Origin: Bacillus pumilus
GTDB lineage: Bacteria; Bacillota; Bacilli; Bacillales; Bacillaceae
Reading direction: 5' to 3'
Assembly: GCF_002744245.1 (NCBI RefSeq)
Contig: NZ_NKHG01000111.1
Location: forward strand, 38,708 to 102,707
Length of the DNA stretch: 64,000 nucleotides
The notes under the pieces were generated by a model, which was not told where the DNA came from, did not search any database, and saw nothing but the letters and a program-made list of their open reading frames with translations. This document shows, piece by piece, positions 37,302 to 46,220 of the stretch (the stretch's first letter is position 1; every line of letters starts with the position of its first letter). The position numbers and the translations under genes are program-made.

Positions 37302-37643
37302 TTATTTCCGTTTATCGTAGTATACACCGTCACTCGTCATGGGCTGGTAGGGATTTTGATAATTCAGCTGTTTCGTTTTCTTTCTTTGAATGGCTTGAAT
37401 ATCCGCTTTAATCCCTTTTTGAATGGTCGTCAATTGCTTCGCCATCTGTTGATCCGTTTGAATGATCTCTTTGATCTTCTCTTTTTCTTGTACTGTCAGC
37501 TCATGCTGAATATTTTTCATTAATTCGTCTCTCTCAATTAAAAAAGCGTCAAAGTCTTCAACCAACGTTTCACTTTGCGGATTTGCCGCTATTTCGGCCG
37601 CCATTTTTAATGTTTGGTCATGCAGTTGGTCAACAATACTCAT
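37302..37643 (-). CDS. fliT: Flagellar export chaperone FliT
   Basis: A 113-residue helical protein, same length as B. subtilis FliT, which escorts the cap protein FliD. The start is ATG at 37643, overlapping the fliS stop (ATGA) with TTGGGGG before it; a longer in-frame reading into fliS is a shadow. Position directly after fliD-fliS supports the call more than the sequence, which is weakly conserved. Confidence 0.85.
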   Translation of the reverse strand: MSIVDQLHDQTLKMAAEIAANPQSETLVEDFDAFLIERDELMKNIQHELTVQEKEKIKEIIQTDQQMAKQLTTIQKGIKADIQAIQRKKTKQLNYQNPYQPMTSDGVYYDKRK

Positions 37644-38044
37644 AGAGAGCCCCCAATAGACTGATGACGGCCTTTTCGATCCGTTTGAATGACTTCCTTC
37701 CAAGCATCACGGAAGTCCATCACGAATTGCTCTACTTCATCCAACATCTCTGCATCATTTTGGAGATTGGCTTCAATGAGTCTACGGTAGATGTAATCAT
37801 ACATACTGGCCATACTCTTTGATACGTCATAGGAACGATTTAAAGTGACATTTAATTCTTGGATGATGTTTTGGGCCTTTTTCAGGTTCAAGTTTCTCGT
37901 TTCAGCATCCTCTTTTTGAATGGCATGCTTCGCTAGTCTGATAAACTTTAAGCACCCTTCATAAAGCATAAGCGTCAACTCGGCCGGTGTTGCGGTCTCA
38001 ATAGAATTTTTCTGATAGGCGGCATAAGGGTTCTGTATTGCCAT
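37640..38044 (-). CDS. fliS: Flagellin-specific chaperone FliS
   Basis: 134 residues, all-helical. Typical marks: N-terminal [19 protein letters not shown], then [11 protein letters not shown] and the C-terminal WKEVI. FliS keeps flagellin soluble before export and in Bacillus interacts with FliW control of Hag. It follows fliD by 17 bp; GGAGG precedes the ATG. The client gene hag is not found at its usual place in this window. Confidence 0.94.
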   Translation of the reverse strand: MAIQNPYAAYQKNSIETATPAELTLMLYEGCLKFIRLAKHAIQKEDAETRNLNLKKAQNIIQELNVTLNRSYDVSKSMASMYDYIYRRLIEANLQNDAEMLDEVEQFVMDFRDAWKEVIQTDRKGRHQSIGGSL

Positions 38045-38061
38045 ATGTTATAAACCTCCAA

Positions 38062-39576
38062 TTATTGTCCAAGCAGTTGAGAAAGATAGCCAGATTGGTT
38101 GTTTAGCTTTTGAATCGCACGATCCATCGCATTAAACTTTATATAGTAACGATTTTCAATAAGTTTCAAGCGGTCTTGGAACGTACTCATTCGTTTTGCC
38201 AAAGAATCCAGGTCCTTACCAAGTCCGTATTCTTTTAGCTCCATTGTTGTGCTGCCAGCCTTTGTCTGAATACTTTTCGTGAAATCTGATAAGGAGTTTT
38301 TAACACGGTAAATAATTCCTTGTTCTTTATATTGCTGCTGTGCTTTGTCTTTATCTTTTGAATCAAGGTTTAAACTACCCGAAATGAACATTTGACTGAC
38401 CTTTTGAGGATCTTCTTCAATGGCTTCTCTTAGTTTCTTTTCATTAATTACAAGCTTTCCGCCATCTTTATATTTATCTGAAGTGGTAATTCCGATTTGT
38501 GTGATGTGAATTTTATTCGCATCACTTGTCGTAATATCAGCATAAAAATCACCTCTTAAGTTAGAAGCACCTGATCGTAAAATAGAATCACTTCTCAGCA
38601 AGCCAGACTTCGCGGTCGTTTCCCATAGCTCCACTTCTTTATCAGACATTGCTTTTTTCTCTTCTGCTGTTAATGGGTGATAGTCTCTATTTCTTTTTTC
38701 ATTGACTTTACCATTAACCTGCTCAACGAGCTCATTGTATTTATCAACAAATTGTTTAATTTTATCAAAGATCGTATCCACATCTGTTGAAACGTTTAAG
38801 CTGACAGGCTTATCCGTTGTTCCTTTTAGCTCGTACGTAATACCAGCCTGTGTAAAGGTATTGTTGTTATTTTCCATTTTGAGACCATTAATTTCGTATT
38901 GCGCCTTCTGTCCTTGAGTGGTCGCAACTAATTTATTATCTCCATCCACTTGGAATCCTAATTGCGTTAAAAATGAAGCAGAATTGCCATCCGCGGCCTT
39001 AATACTGACACCTTCACCAGTCGTACGCGAAGTCAGAGCGATCGTATCCACGTAGTTCGTCCCATCAAAGATTTGGCCTTTATAAGCCGTGACACCTAAT
39101 TGAGAGTTGTTCAATTTTGACACAATTGAATCAATTGTATCTGTATCAGTGGTATTAATGGTCACTGTTTTGGGTTTTGTAGAATCTGGTGTCGTCACCT
39201 CAAACGTAAACGTACCGTTTGCAGCTGTAAATCCAGATGTACCAGAAGATTTGAATACGGAAGCTGTCGCTAGTTGAGTCACATTGATTGAGCCAGAGGT
39301 AGCATTTGTTGTTCCAGTTGCTGTAACAGCAGATTCATTTGAGCTTGTCACTTTTTTGGCGCCATATGTACTTGGAAGCGTCAAGTTTAAGCTATAGATC
39401 AAATCATCTAATTCTTTGACTTTCGAGTTCACCTCGCGATAGCTGTCTCTTTGCCATTCAAGTGTTTGTTTCTGGCGTGTCATTTTATCAAGTGGTGCTT
39501 GCTCAGTTTTCATTAGCTTTGAGACGATTTCATCAATATCAAATACATTTGAAAATCCAGTAATTCTATTAACCAT
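38062..39576 (-). CDS. fliD: Flagellar filament cap protein FliD
   Basis: 504 residues. N-terminal coiled region with ITGFSNVFDIDEIVSKLMKTEQAPLDKM, a beta-rich central part rich in Thr/Ser (about 70-260) and a C-terminal helix region ending KLNNQSGYLSQLLGQ. It caps the growing filament and folds flagellin subunits. Start ATG 39576 with AAGGGAG about 9 nt upstream. Part of flaG-fliD-fliS-fliT. Confidence 0.95.
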   Translation of the reverse strand: MVNRITGFSNVFDIDEIVSKLMKTEQAPLDKMTRQKQTLEWQRDSYREVNSKVKELDDLIYSLNLTLPSTYGAKKVTSSNESAVTATGTTNATSGSINVTQLATASVFKSSGTSGFTAANGTFTFEVTTPDSTKPKTVTINTTDTDTIDSIVSKLNNSQLGVTAYKGQIFDGTNYVDTIALTSRTTGEGVSIKAADGNSASFLTQLGFQVDGDNKLVATTQGQKAQYEINGLKMENNNNTFTQAGITYELKGTTDKPVSLNVSTDVDTIFDKIKQFVDKYNELVEQVNGKVNEKRNRDYHPLTAEEKKAMSDKEVELWETTAKSGLLRSDSILRSGASNLRGDFYADITTSDANKIHITQIGITTSDKYKDGGKLVINEKKLREAIEEDPQKVSQMFISGSLNLDSKDKDKAQQQYKEQGIIYRVKNSLSDFTKSIQTKAGSTTMELKEYGLGKDLDSLAKRMSTFQDRLKLIENRYYIKFNAMDRAIQKLNNQSGYLSQLLGQ

Positions 39577-39595
39577 TGTTCATTTCTCCCTTCAA

Positions 39596-39937
39596 TTACA
39601 TTCTTTTATCGACAAATAAACCGACAATCTCTGTCATCGCCGCATAGAAATCAAGCCATTCCTTAGATGGAATTTCTCTAATGACTTCTTCGGTTTGGTT
39701 ATCTACTACTTTGACATAATATTCATTGAGTTTTTCATGTAATTCAAATTGAAGATGAAATTGAGTTGGTTCAATCAGCTTATTTGCCCCTTGAAGCGTT
39801 TTTTCAATTTCTTCCTTTAAAACGACTTTTCCATTTGCTTGTAAATCAGTGTTTACATTGTCATTCTGATTATTCGTAACACGGGTTTGAAATGCATCAA
39901 TCAGTGGCTCTAGCGGTGTCAACTTACCAACAGACAT
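39596..39937 (-). CDS. flaG: FlaG family flagellar protein (YvyC)
   Basis: 113 residues. The conserved C-terminal FlaG domain is seen: FHLQFELHEKLNEYYVKVVDNQTEEVIREIPSKEWLDFYAAM split at the usual turns. FlaG proteins influence filament length; the exact role is unclear. First gene of the fliDST unit, under a SigD-type promoter. AGGAGCTG precedes the ATG. Confidence 0.9.
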   Translation of the reverse strand: MSVGKLTPLEPLIDAFQTRVTNNQNDNVNTDLQANGKVVLKEEIEKTLQGANKLIEPTQFHLQFELHEKLNEYYVKVVDNQTEEVIREIPSKEWLDFYAAMTEIVGLFVDKRM

Positions 39938-39971
39938 AGTTATTCAGCTCCTGTGCTTTGATCTATCTTTT

Positions 39972-39998
39972 ATATCGGCTTTGAATTTTTAAATTAAA
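39972..39998 (-). promoter_or_regulatory. SigD promoter of flaG-fliDST
   Basis: Minus strand: perfect -10 GCCGATAT (39972-39979); TTTA at N15 or TTAA at N14 stands as the -35. The -10 is 35 bp before the flaG start. Confidence 0.72.
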
Positions 39999-40048
39999 TA
40001 TAGATGGACCGATTTATTAAAGTTTCATATAGATAATGTACGTCCACA

Positions 40049-40062
40049 TAGAAACGCTTTCA
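40049..40062. promoter_or_regulatory. Candidate CcpA cre site
   Basis: TAGAAACGCTTTCA agrees with the cre consensus TGAAAACGCTTTCA at 12 of 14 positions. It lies in the 161-bp flaG-csrA gap, about 50 bp upstream of the flaG -35. Function unproven. Confidence 0.35.
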
Positions 40063-40088
40063 CACAGAGAAGGATGGATGAATTGGAT

Positions 40089-40117
40089 AAAAAAATCCTC
40101 ACTTTTTTTGTGAGGAT
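40089..40117 (-). terminator. Intrinsic terminator of the flgM-csrA unit
   Basis: Minus strand: ATCCTCAC pairs with GTGAGGAT around seven A, followed by TTTTT. It includes the last csrA codons. Confidence 0.88.
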
Positions 40118-40323
40118 AGTTGAGAAAGGAGATCTAAGGACAAGCTCGCAGCACGATTGTTCTCTTCTTGAATAGACAGGTAAACTTCCTTCCTGTGAAT
40201 ATCGATGTGCTTAGGAGCATTAATCCCGATTTTCACTTGATCGCCTTCGATCGAGATAATCTTGACTTCAATATCATCGCCTATTTGAATCGACTGATTT
40301 AATTTACGAGATAGAACTAACAT
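40099..40323 (-). CDS. csrA: Carbon storage/flagellin translation regulator CsrA
   Basis: A 74-residue RNA-binding dimer beginning [22 protein letters not shown] cut at its usual turns. In B. subtilis CsrA blocks hag translation and is titrated by FliW. The fliW stop overlaps its ATG by 7 nt and AGAGG precedes it. Last gene of the flagellar late operon here; the hag gene that normally follows is missing from this place. Confidence 0.96.
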   Translation of the reverse strand: MLVLSRKLNQSIQIGDDIEVKIISIEGDQVKIGINAPKHIDIHRKEVYLSIQEENNRAASLSLDLLSQLSSQKK

Positions 40324-40751
40324 GAGGAAGCTACCTCTAACAAATGTTTTGTATGATAAGCTGAATCATGCAAAATGACCTGTTTCGCTTTCATGTTTTT
40401 CCGATTCACAATAATAGGCGCCCTTAAATTGGCTGTCGTTTTTTCAATAGAAGATTCCATTGTTAAAATAACCATTACTTCCACATCATTGGCATCTTCT
40501 ACACCAAGAATGTCTACAACCGATTCTTCTAAGTCAAATTCATATTGATTGAAGAATAAAAACGGACTGCTCACAATAAAGCCTAATTCGGCATTTTTTA
40601 ATGATTGAAGAACCAAAAATGGGGATTCTTCTGATAAAGGTAAAATAACAAACTGGTTTTGATCCAAAAATCCTGGTATCCCATTAGAGAAGTTGATGAT
40701 TTGCTCCTCTTTAATCGCCACTTCGCCATGGTATTTTGTTTGAATGATCAT
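40317..40751 (-). CDS. fliW: Flagellar assembly factor FliW
   Basis: 144 residues; family marks are [21 protein letters not shown] and the late [14 protein letters not shown]. FliW binds CsrA and flagellin alternately, so that flagellin translation matches export. ATG with AAAGG 9 nt before; 28 bp after yviE. Confidence 0.95.
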   Translation of the reverse strand: MIIQTKYHGEVAIKEEQIINFSNGIPGFLDQNQFVILPLSEESPFLVLQSLKNAELGFIVSSPFLFFNQYEFDLEESVVDILGVEDANDVEVMVILTMESSIEKTTANLRAPIIVNRKNMKAKQVILHDSAYHTKHLLEVASSC

Positions 40752-40779
40752 AATTCACGACCTTTTTCATTTTTCTTAA

Positions 40780-41358
40780 CTATACCTTATCACCATTTTG
40801 GCCCGTTTCGTCAACTTCTATTTTTAATTCAGGGTATTGTAACATATCAATATTTACTTTACCTGGCTGATAGTTAACAATTGGCTTATGTGGTGTTGCC
40901 TCAATGATCGCTTTTTGCGGCTCAACATCAATTTGCACCTCAGAAGGCTGATAGTGAATTTTGACACTAAAGTACGAAGGTATCACACCAATGGTGAATT
41001 GTTTCGCTGGAGGACTGCCATTGATTTTGGCATATTCGGCAATCGCATTACCACCATCCTCAATTTTAATTAGTTCGCTGCCTTCTTCCGCTCTTCGGCC
41101 CATTCCTTCTCCAACCGCACGTTTTCCTTCAGCTGCCCATTCCTCAGAACGCCTAAAAATAGATTTAATATCCATATCAGCAAATGCCTCCGTTTGATCA
41201 ATGGTTAATTTCGAAGGTGTCCTTGTGATATTCATTACAGCTCTTGGCTGCTGAATCTCAAGGTCCGCTCTTGGCTGCTCTACTTCTTGTCCAGAAGGCG
41301 TGGTTGACATTTGCAGCTTTGCATAGGTTTGTTGCATTAACAATCTAGGGATTTGCAT
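40780..41358 (-). CDS. yviE: Flagellar operon protein YviE (DUF6470)
   Basis: 192 residues from ATG 41358, which has GGAGGTGAAC 4-5 nt before; a farther in-frame ATG is not needed. The sequence has short PRA/LEI/QQPRA repeats in the first 50 residues and similar beta-strand repeats (QPSEVQIDV, QPGKVNIDM) near the end. Function unknown; always found between flgL and fliW in bacilli. Confidence 0.88.
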   Translation of the reverse strand: MQIPRLLMQQTYAKLQMSTTPSGQEVEQPRADLEIQQPRAVMNITRTPSKLTIDQTEAFADMDIKSIFRRSEEWAAEGKRAVGEGMGRRAEEGSELIKIEDGGNAIAEYAKINGSPPAKQFTIGVIPSYFSVKIHYQPSEVQIDVEPQKAIIEATPHKPIVNYQPGKVNIDMLQYPELKIEVDETGQNGDKV

Positions 41359-41404
41359 ATGTTCACCTCCATGATGCAAAAAAGCACCCCAAGGATGCTT
41401 TTTA

Positions 41405-42316
41405 TTATCTTAAGAAATCGACAAGTGATGGCTGAATGACTTTAGCTGTCGTCGCTAAAGCAGCTCTATTCACAACCTCTTGTTGAAGAAGATCAATAAT
41501 CGCTTTTTCACTTTCAACATCTTCATTATCTGATTTAGCATTTTTCAGCACTTCGAATTGTGAAGTCAAACGACTGTCTACTAAGTCAATACGATTCGAT
41601 CGGGCTCCAAGGTCTGAGCGCTCAGCACTCATCACTTCTTTAAACTGATCGATATTTCCTAATGCCTCATCAGAGTTTGTAAACGTTCCATTTTTTAGTG
41701 AATTTTCTAAATCCGTCAGCATTTCGATGACATTTTGACCGCTAGCAGATTGTCCACCAAAAGCTGAAAGTGGATTTGAGTTCACATTTAAAGTAATACC
41801 ATCAGAAATGTTCGATTTAACTACATTAGCATCCGTATAATTTTCAAAGTTAAACGTATACGTGCCATCTGCGTTTTCTACAACTGGTTTTACATTCGTA
41901 TTTGTCCCATTAAATACGAACTTGCCTAACATCTGAGTGTTCATTGCATCAATGATTTGTTTCTTCATCTGACCAATTTCCACTCCAATAGCCGCTAAAT
42001 CTTCAGGCTGCTTTGTTCCATTAGCCGCATCAAGCACTTTGTCTCGTACATTTGACATAATATCAATGATTTCAGTGACACTCGTTTCAGATGTATCAAT
42101 CCAGTTTCGTGCCTCATTTAAATTGTTTTGATATTGTTCATTTCGAAACAGAGCTGTGCTATACTGTAGACTTTTCACTGCTGCAACAGGATCATCAGAC
42201 GTTTTTGTGAAACGTTTTCCAGTTTGCGCCTGCTCATTAATTTTAGAAAGTTTTTCATAACTTTTACTAATATTGCGAAGTGAGTTTTGAGAAATCATAC
42301 CTTGTGTAACTCGCAT
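41405..42316 (-). CDS. flgL: Flagellar hook-filament junction protein FlgL
   Basis: 303 residues with the flagellin-type N-terminal helix (MRVTQGMISQNSLRNISKSY) and C-terminal helix (DLLQQEVVNRAALATTAKVI). It joins the hook to the filament together with FlgK. The ATG lies 8 bp after the flgK stop, with AGGAAGGTAGG spanning the junction. Confidence 0.95.
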   Translation of the reverse strand: MRVTQGMISQNSLRNISKSYEKLSKINEQAQTGKRFTKTSDDPVAAVKSLQYSTALFRNEQYQNNLNEARNWIDTSETSVTEIIDIMSNVRDKVLDAANGTKQPEDLAAIGVEIGQMKKQIIDAMNTQMLGKFVFNGTNTNVKPVVENADGTYTFNFENYTDANVVKSNISDGITLNVNSNPLSAFGGQSASGQNVIEMLTDLENSLKNGTFTNSDEALGNIDQFKEVMSAERSDLGARSNRIDLVDSRLTSQFEVLKNAKSDNEDVESEKAIIDLLQQEVVNRAALATTAKVIQPSLVDFLR

Positions 42317-42324
42317 CAGTTATC

Positions 42325-43845
42325 CTACCTTCCTACGACACCCATGCCGTTAATGACTTTATCTAATACTTCATCTTGTAATGTCACAATTCTTGCCGCG
42401 GCATTATATGCATGCTGAAATTGAATCATGTTCGACATTTCTTCATCGATGGAGACAGAGCTAGTAGACATTCTACGTTCATTGGCTGAGTTGACAAGAG
42501 CAGCTGAACTGCTTTCCAGTGTCATATTCTTTTTCCCTTGTATCCCCATTTCAGCAATGACATTTTGATAGTAATCCTGAATCGTTGTTGTATTTCCGCC
42601 TATTGACAGCTTTAAATTTTGAATATTGGCTAATTCCGTAGCATTCGAACCGTCACCTTGTGTTTGATTGAGAGATGCAGCAATATTATCTGTTGATGCT
42701 AAAATCACATCACTCACCTTGATACGAGCTGCCAATCCTTTATTCAAATCATTGTTATTCTCAATGTCAAAAAAGTCTTGTCCGCTTGTACCGTTTAATG
42801 TGTACCCTTGCTTATGCACGTCGTTAAATGTATTCATGAATACTTGTGCTATTTCATCTAGCTCTGCAAGCATCTCTGGATACATTCCTTTTTCAGCTCC
42901 ATTTGACATGTAGCCATGCGCTTCAACAAGTGCTTTTACTTTTCCATTCACTTGTAACTGATCTGCTGCAATCGTTGTTGTTCCGAATTGAAGCGAGTTT
43001 ACAAGACCTGTCGTATTATCATAGGAGATTTGTAACTCAGACTTCTCGTTGGTAATGCCATTCAAAATTGTACCAGCAGATTGTCCATTCGCACCGATAA
43101 TGTCGATGTTGACAGTTCCTTCAGCAATTTTGAGTGCATTTCCACCAGATGGATTGTAGCTCACCTTAATATCAACAAGAGAGGATAACTGATCTATAAG
43201 GGCATCACGTGTATCATAAAGATCATTTGGAAGATATCCATTTGGCTCAACTGCTGCAATCTGTTTATTCACTTCATCTATTTGAGATAAAAGAGTGTTC
43301 ACATTTTTTGCTGTTGAATCGAGTTCTGTTTTTAGATTCTTTTGTATCATTGTTAAAGAAGAATTGAGCAGGCGAAATTGATCTACTAAAGCCTGCGCAC
43401 TTGTTTTGACAACCGTACGTGCGGAAGCAGTATCAGCATTTTTCGATTCTGATAGAACCTGTAATGATTTCCAAAGATTATCAAAGGCTCTGTTTAAGCC
43501 TTCATCTGTCAAATCATTCATCACCCCTTCCATTTGTGAAAGGGCATCAGACTTGGCTGCATAGTAAGACAAATTGTTGTTATGATCTCTGTACTGAAGG
43601 TCTAAAAAACTGTCTCTAATTCTTTCAACGGTTCCAACTTGAACACCTGTCCCCATTTGGCCATAAGTCTTCCCGTCATAAACAGAAATCACTGGATATG
43701 GATTATCTGCTTTAAAGGTAACTCTTTGTCTTGAGTAGCCTTCCGTATTGGCATTAGACACGTTGTTTGATGTGACATAAAGCCCTGCACGCTGGGCTGT
43801 GATTCCTCTTTTAGCCGTTTCTAGTCCCATGAATGTAGAACCCAT
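42325..43845 (-). CDS. flgK: Flagellar hook-associated protein FlgK
   Basis: 506 residues (507 in B. subtilis). The N-terminal rod/hook motif reads FMGLETAKRGITAQRAGLY, then NNVSNANTEGYSRQR; the C-terminus has SSVSIDEEMSNMIQFQHAYN and AARIVTLQDEVLDKVING. Both helical ends are intact. AAGGAGG lies 7 nt before the ATG. Confidence 0.96.
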   Translation of the reverse strand: MGSTFMGLETAKRGITAQRAGLYVTSNNVSNANTEGYSRQRVTFKADNPYPVISVYDGKTYGQMGTGVQVGTVERIRDSFLDLQYRDHNNNLSYYAAKSDALSQMEGVMNDLTDEGLNRAFDNLWKSLQVLSESKNADTASARTVVKTSAQALVDQFRLLNSSLTMIQKNLKTELDSTAKNVNTLLSQIDEVNKQIAAVEPNGYLPNDLYDTRDALIDQLSSLVDIKVSYNPSGGNALKIAEGTVNIDIIGANGQSAGTILNGITNEKSELQISYDNTTGLVNSLQFGTTTIAADQLQVNGKVKALVEAHGYMSNGAEKGMYPEMLAELDEIAQVFMNTFNDVHKQGYTLNGTSGQDFFDIENNNDLNKGLAARIKVSDVILASTDNIAASLNQTQGDGSNATELANIQNLKLSIGGNTTTIQDYYQNVIAEMGIQGKKNMTLESSSAALVNSANERRMSTSSVSIDEEMSNMIQFQHAYNAAARIVTLQDEVLDKVINGMGVVGR

Positions 43846-43860
43846 TGGTATCCTCCTTAT

Positions 43861-44343
43861 TTACGCCTTTGAATCAAACAAAGCCCTATGCTGTGTAGGC
43901 TTTGAACTCTCAAAACCGTTTTGTCCGTAATTCATATTTTCTTTATTAGGATTAACGAGATCGAATGTCAGTGAAATAAATTGAAGTGATTGCTGAATAA
44001 GCTGTTTATTTAGTTCATTTACATCTTTCAGTTCCACCATGATGTCATTTAATTTCTCATATAACGAAATGAGCTCTTCTTGATCCGTACCTTCAGCCTT
44101 TTCGATACATGCGGTGATTGTCGGTGATTGATCACTTTGTAAAAATTGAACTGTGGCTTCAATCCGCTTTTCTTCTAATTGAGAAATGGCCTGAATATAC
44201 TTTTGCTCAAGATTCAGAACCTCTGAAAGAGCATCAATCTCATTACTTTTCAGCATTTCTGTTTTATCCTTAGACAGCTTTAGAAGCTGTTCATGTAATC
44301 CATAGAGTCGATGCAGCTCTTCAATAATTATTTTAACTGACAT
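43861..44343 (-). CDS. flgN: FlgN-type flagellar chaperone (YvyG)
   Basis: 160 residues, helical, FlgN superfamily; it should guard FlgK and FlgL before export. Marks: LYGLHEQLLKLSKDKTEML and LEQKYIQAISQLEEKR. The ATG has AAAAGGAG 8 nt upstream and follows flgM by 17 bp. Confidence 0.9.
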   Translation of the reverse strand: MSVKIIIEELHRLYGLHEQLLKLSKDKTEMLKSNEIDALSEVLNLEQKYIQAISQLEEKRIEATVQFLQSDQSPTITACIEKAEGTDQEELISLYEKLNDIMVELKDVNELNKQLIQQSLQFISLTFDLVNPNKENMNYGQNGFESSKPTQHRALFDSKA

Positions 44344-44360
44344 TCACGCTACTCCTTTTG

Positions 44361-44624
44361 TTATTGTTGTTTATAAAAATTCAGCATTTTATCTGCTATG
44401 CCTTTTGTATCTACTTGATATGTTCCGGCTTCAATGCTTTTTTTAATTTGCTCTATTTTATCTTGGCGTTCTTTCATTAAATTCGGCACCTTTTGCATTT
44501 CGATTGCCTTTTTAGAAATTTCGATTTTATCAGTTGATTTTGCTTGATTCGATTGCAACGTTTGTTTCTCATATGTTTTCTTGTAAGGATTTACTGGCTG
44601 TGTTCCATATCGATTAATTTTCAC
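44361..44624 (-). CDS. flgM: Anti-sigma-D factor FlgM
   Basis: 87 residues (88 in B. subtilis). Holds SigD inactive until the hook-basal body is complete. The start is GTG at 44624 with GAGAGGAA before it. Conserved: MKINRYG, STDKIEISKKA, and the C-terminal SigD-binding helices around KIEQIKKSIEAGTYQVD. A SigD promoter precedes it, which gives the known feedback loop. Confidence 0.95.
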   Translation of the reverse strand: MKINRYGTQPVNPYKKTYEKQTLQSNQAKSTDKIEISKKAIEMQKVPNLMKERQDKIEQIKKSIEAGTYQVDTKGIADKMLNFYKQQ

Positions 44625-44671
44625 GGGATTCCTCTCGCTTTCCGTTACAGTCTGTCTTGATTCTATCCATT

Positions 44672-44698
44672 TTATCGACCAAACTGCAACTTAGTTTA
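44672..44698 (-). promoter_or_regulatory. SigD promoter of flgM
   Basis: Minus strand: TAAA-N15-GTCGATAA, one mismatch to the consensus TAAA-N15-GCCGATAA, 48 bp before the start codon and just after yvyF. Confidence 0.82.
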
Positions 44699-44703
44699 GG
44701 GAA

Positions 44704-45123
44704 TCAGTCGTTTTTAGGATTAATGGCATAATAAGTGTCTTTTTTCCTAGATTCAATCTCCCTTTTACGCTCATCTTCTTGGTTCATTTGGCTGATTTGC
44801 GAATTTATATCCTGTTCACATTGGCTGCACAGCTTGTTTTTTCTGATCGGTTGGCCGCACCTTTCACAAGGATAGTTGATATTCGGAAATTGACTAATCT
44901 GAAGCCTTTTCAACCGGATAAATTTCAAGATTAATTCTTCAGCAACCTCTGTTGCATCTACTATTTCAGCAATGGTTGATTGTCTATTACTTTGCTTCCG
45001 CAAAAATTTATAAACGATATCAAAAGAACGTTCTTCTTCTTCAAAGCATTTATTACAAACCGTTTGGATGGTGGTTTTTAAAAATAACTGATTACATTGT
45101 GGACAGTTTGCCAATTCATTCAT
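44704..45123 (-). CDS. yvyF: Flagellar operon protein YvyF
   Basis: 139 residues from ATG 45123 (AAGGGG 8 nt before; the TTG two codons farther up is too close to it). Two zinc-binding pairs of Cys motifs are seen: CPQCNQ...CNKC in the N-terminus and CERCGQ...CSQC near residue 90-110, with a helix-turn-helix-like middle (STIAEIVDATEVAEELILKF). The role is unknown; it lies between comFC and flgM as in B. subtilis. Confidence 0.9.
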   Translation of the reverse strand: MNELANCPQCNQLFLKTTIQTVCNKCFEEEERSFDIVYKFLRKQSNRQSTIAEIVDATEVAEELILKFIRLKRLQISQFPNINYPCERCGQPIRKNKLCSQCEQDINSQISQMNQEDERKREIESRKKDTYYAINPKND

Positions 45124-45179
45124 AACCAAAACCCCTTACGTTATTTTCTTTTCTTAATATCGGTTGATGATCATGATTT

Positions 45180-45866
45180 TTAACTACGAATCAACGTAAA
45201 AGAGGAAACACTTTTGGCACCTGCGTCTTTTAAAATTCTTGCCGCATCATAGATTGTCGCCCCAGTTGTATAGATATCATCAATTAATATGACATCCTTT
45301 TGAACGATACCGTCTCGTTGCTTTAATTGGAACAAACCCTTTTGATCTAGACGTTCATTTTTACTTCTCTTAGACTGCTTATTTTGATGAATTTTAATGA
45401 GTGGTTGCAGTATAGGCAATCCAATAAAGGAAGCTAGCACGGCCGACTGATTAAATCCTCTTTCCTTTAACCTCTGTTTACTTAATGGAATCGGAACCAG
45501 TGCCGGTTCTTTCATTGAAAAAGAGCGCTTAAACGCTTCTTGTACATCCTTCTTAAACAAATCAGCTAAAGCAGTATCACCTCGAAATTTATATCGGGCT
45601 AGGAGGTCTTTCATGAAATCGTTATAAATATAAACAGACCTATTTTTTATCAGAACCTCAGTCGAATCAGATCCTTGATTCCAGTGGAAACAATCCTGGC
45701 ATAATTGGTGATTAACCTGTGCTCTTCCACATTTGGGACAAATAGGGCTATGAATCTTCACTAGCCGTTTCTTACATGCTATACATAAACTATCTTCACT
45801 TGATAGAAGTAATGATTTCCATGTAAAAGAAGCCACAAAATGTCCCTCACAGATTGGACAAATCAA
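45180..45866 (-). CDS. comFC: Late competence protein ComFC (phosphoribosyltransferase-like)
   Basis: 228 residues. Four-Cys zinc modules in the N-terminal part (CPIC, CIACK, CPKCG, CQDC) and a C-terminal PRPP-binding motif VILIDDIYTTGAT of the PRTase fold. Needed for uptake of single-stranded DNA during transformation, probably with ComFA. The start TTG at 45866 overlaps the comFB stop (TTGA). Confidence 0.93.
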   Translation of the reverse strand: MICPICEGHFVASFTWKSLLLSSEDSLCIACKKRLVKIHSPICPKCGRAQVNHQLCQDCFHWNQGSDSTEVLIKNRSVYIYNDFMKDLLARYKFRGDTALADLFKKDVQEAFKRSFSMKEPALVPIPLSKQRLKERGFNQSAVLASFIGLPILQPLIKIHQNKQSKRSKNERLDQKGLFQLKQRDGIVQKDVILIDDIYTTGATIYDAARILKDAGAKSVSSFTLIRS

Positions 45867-46156
45867 CTATTTTCCTTATTCAGCGGTAGACGATTTGCGC
45901 ATCTTGGAAATGTTGTAACCTTTGAAGCAGCTTCTGTGAGAATGACAAGCATGGCCGTATTTTTTTGTTTATCCACCATCTCGGATTTACTGTAAGATAT
46001 TTTCTCGATATCTGTTATATATTGTGGTTTCACTTGATTGAGCGAAATAGCCAATACATCTTCTATACACTTTTCACAATGACAAATCATGTTTAATTGG
46101 TCGAGATATTGATAGAGGATTTCCTTTAGTAGTATTTCTTTTGCATTGAGTAACAT
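45863..46156 (-). CDS. comFB: Late competence protein ComFB
   Basis: 97 residues from ATG 46156 (AGGAGAGAC just before); longer in-frame readings are comFA shadow. Conserved: NAKEILLKEILYQYLDQL, CHCEKCIEDVLAISLN with a zinc-binding CxCxxC, and SEMVDKQKNTAMLVIL. Dispensable for transformation in B. subtilis. Between comFA and comFC in one operon. Confidence 0.9.
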   Translation of the reverse strand: MLLNAKEILLKEILYQYLDQLNMICHCEKCIEDVLAISLNQVKPQYITDIEKISYSKSEMVDKQKNTAMLVILTEAASKVTTFPRCANRLPLNKENS

Positions 46157-46220
46157 ATTTTGTCTCTCCTGCCATATGTGTATTGTGAATATAATGTACC
46201 ATGATTTACTTGAACCCACA

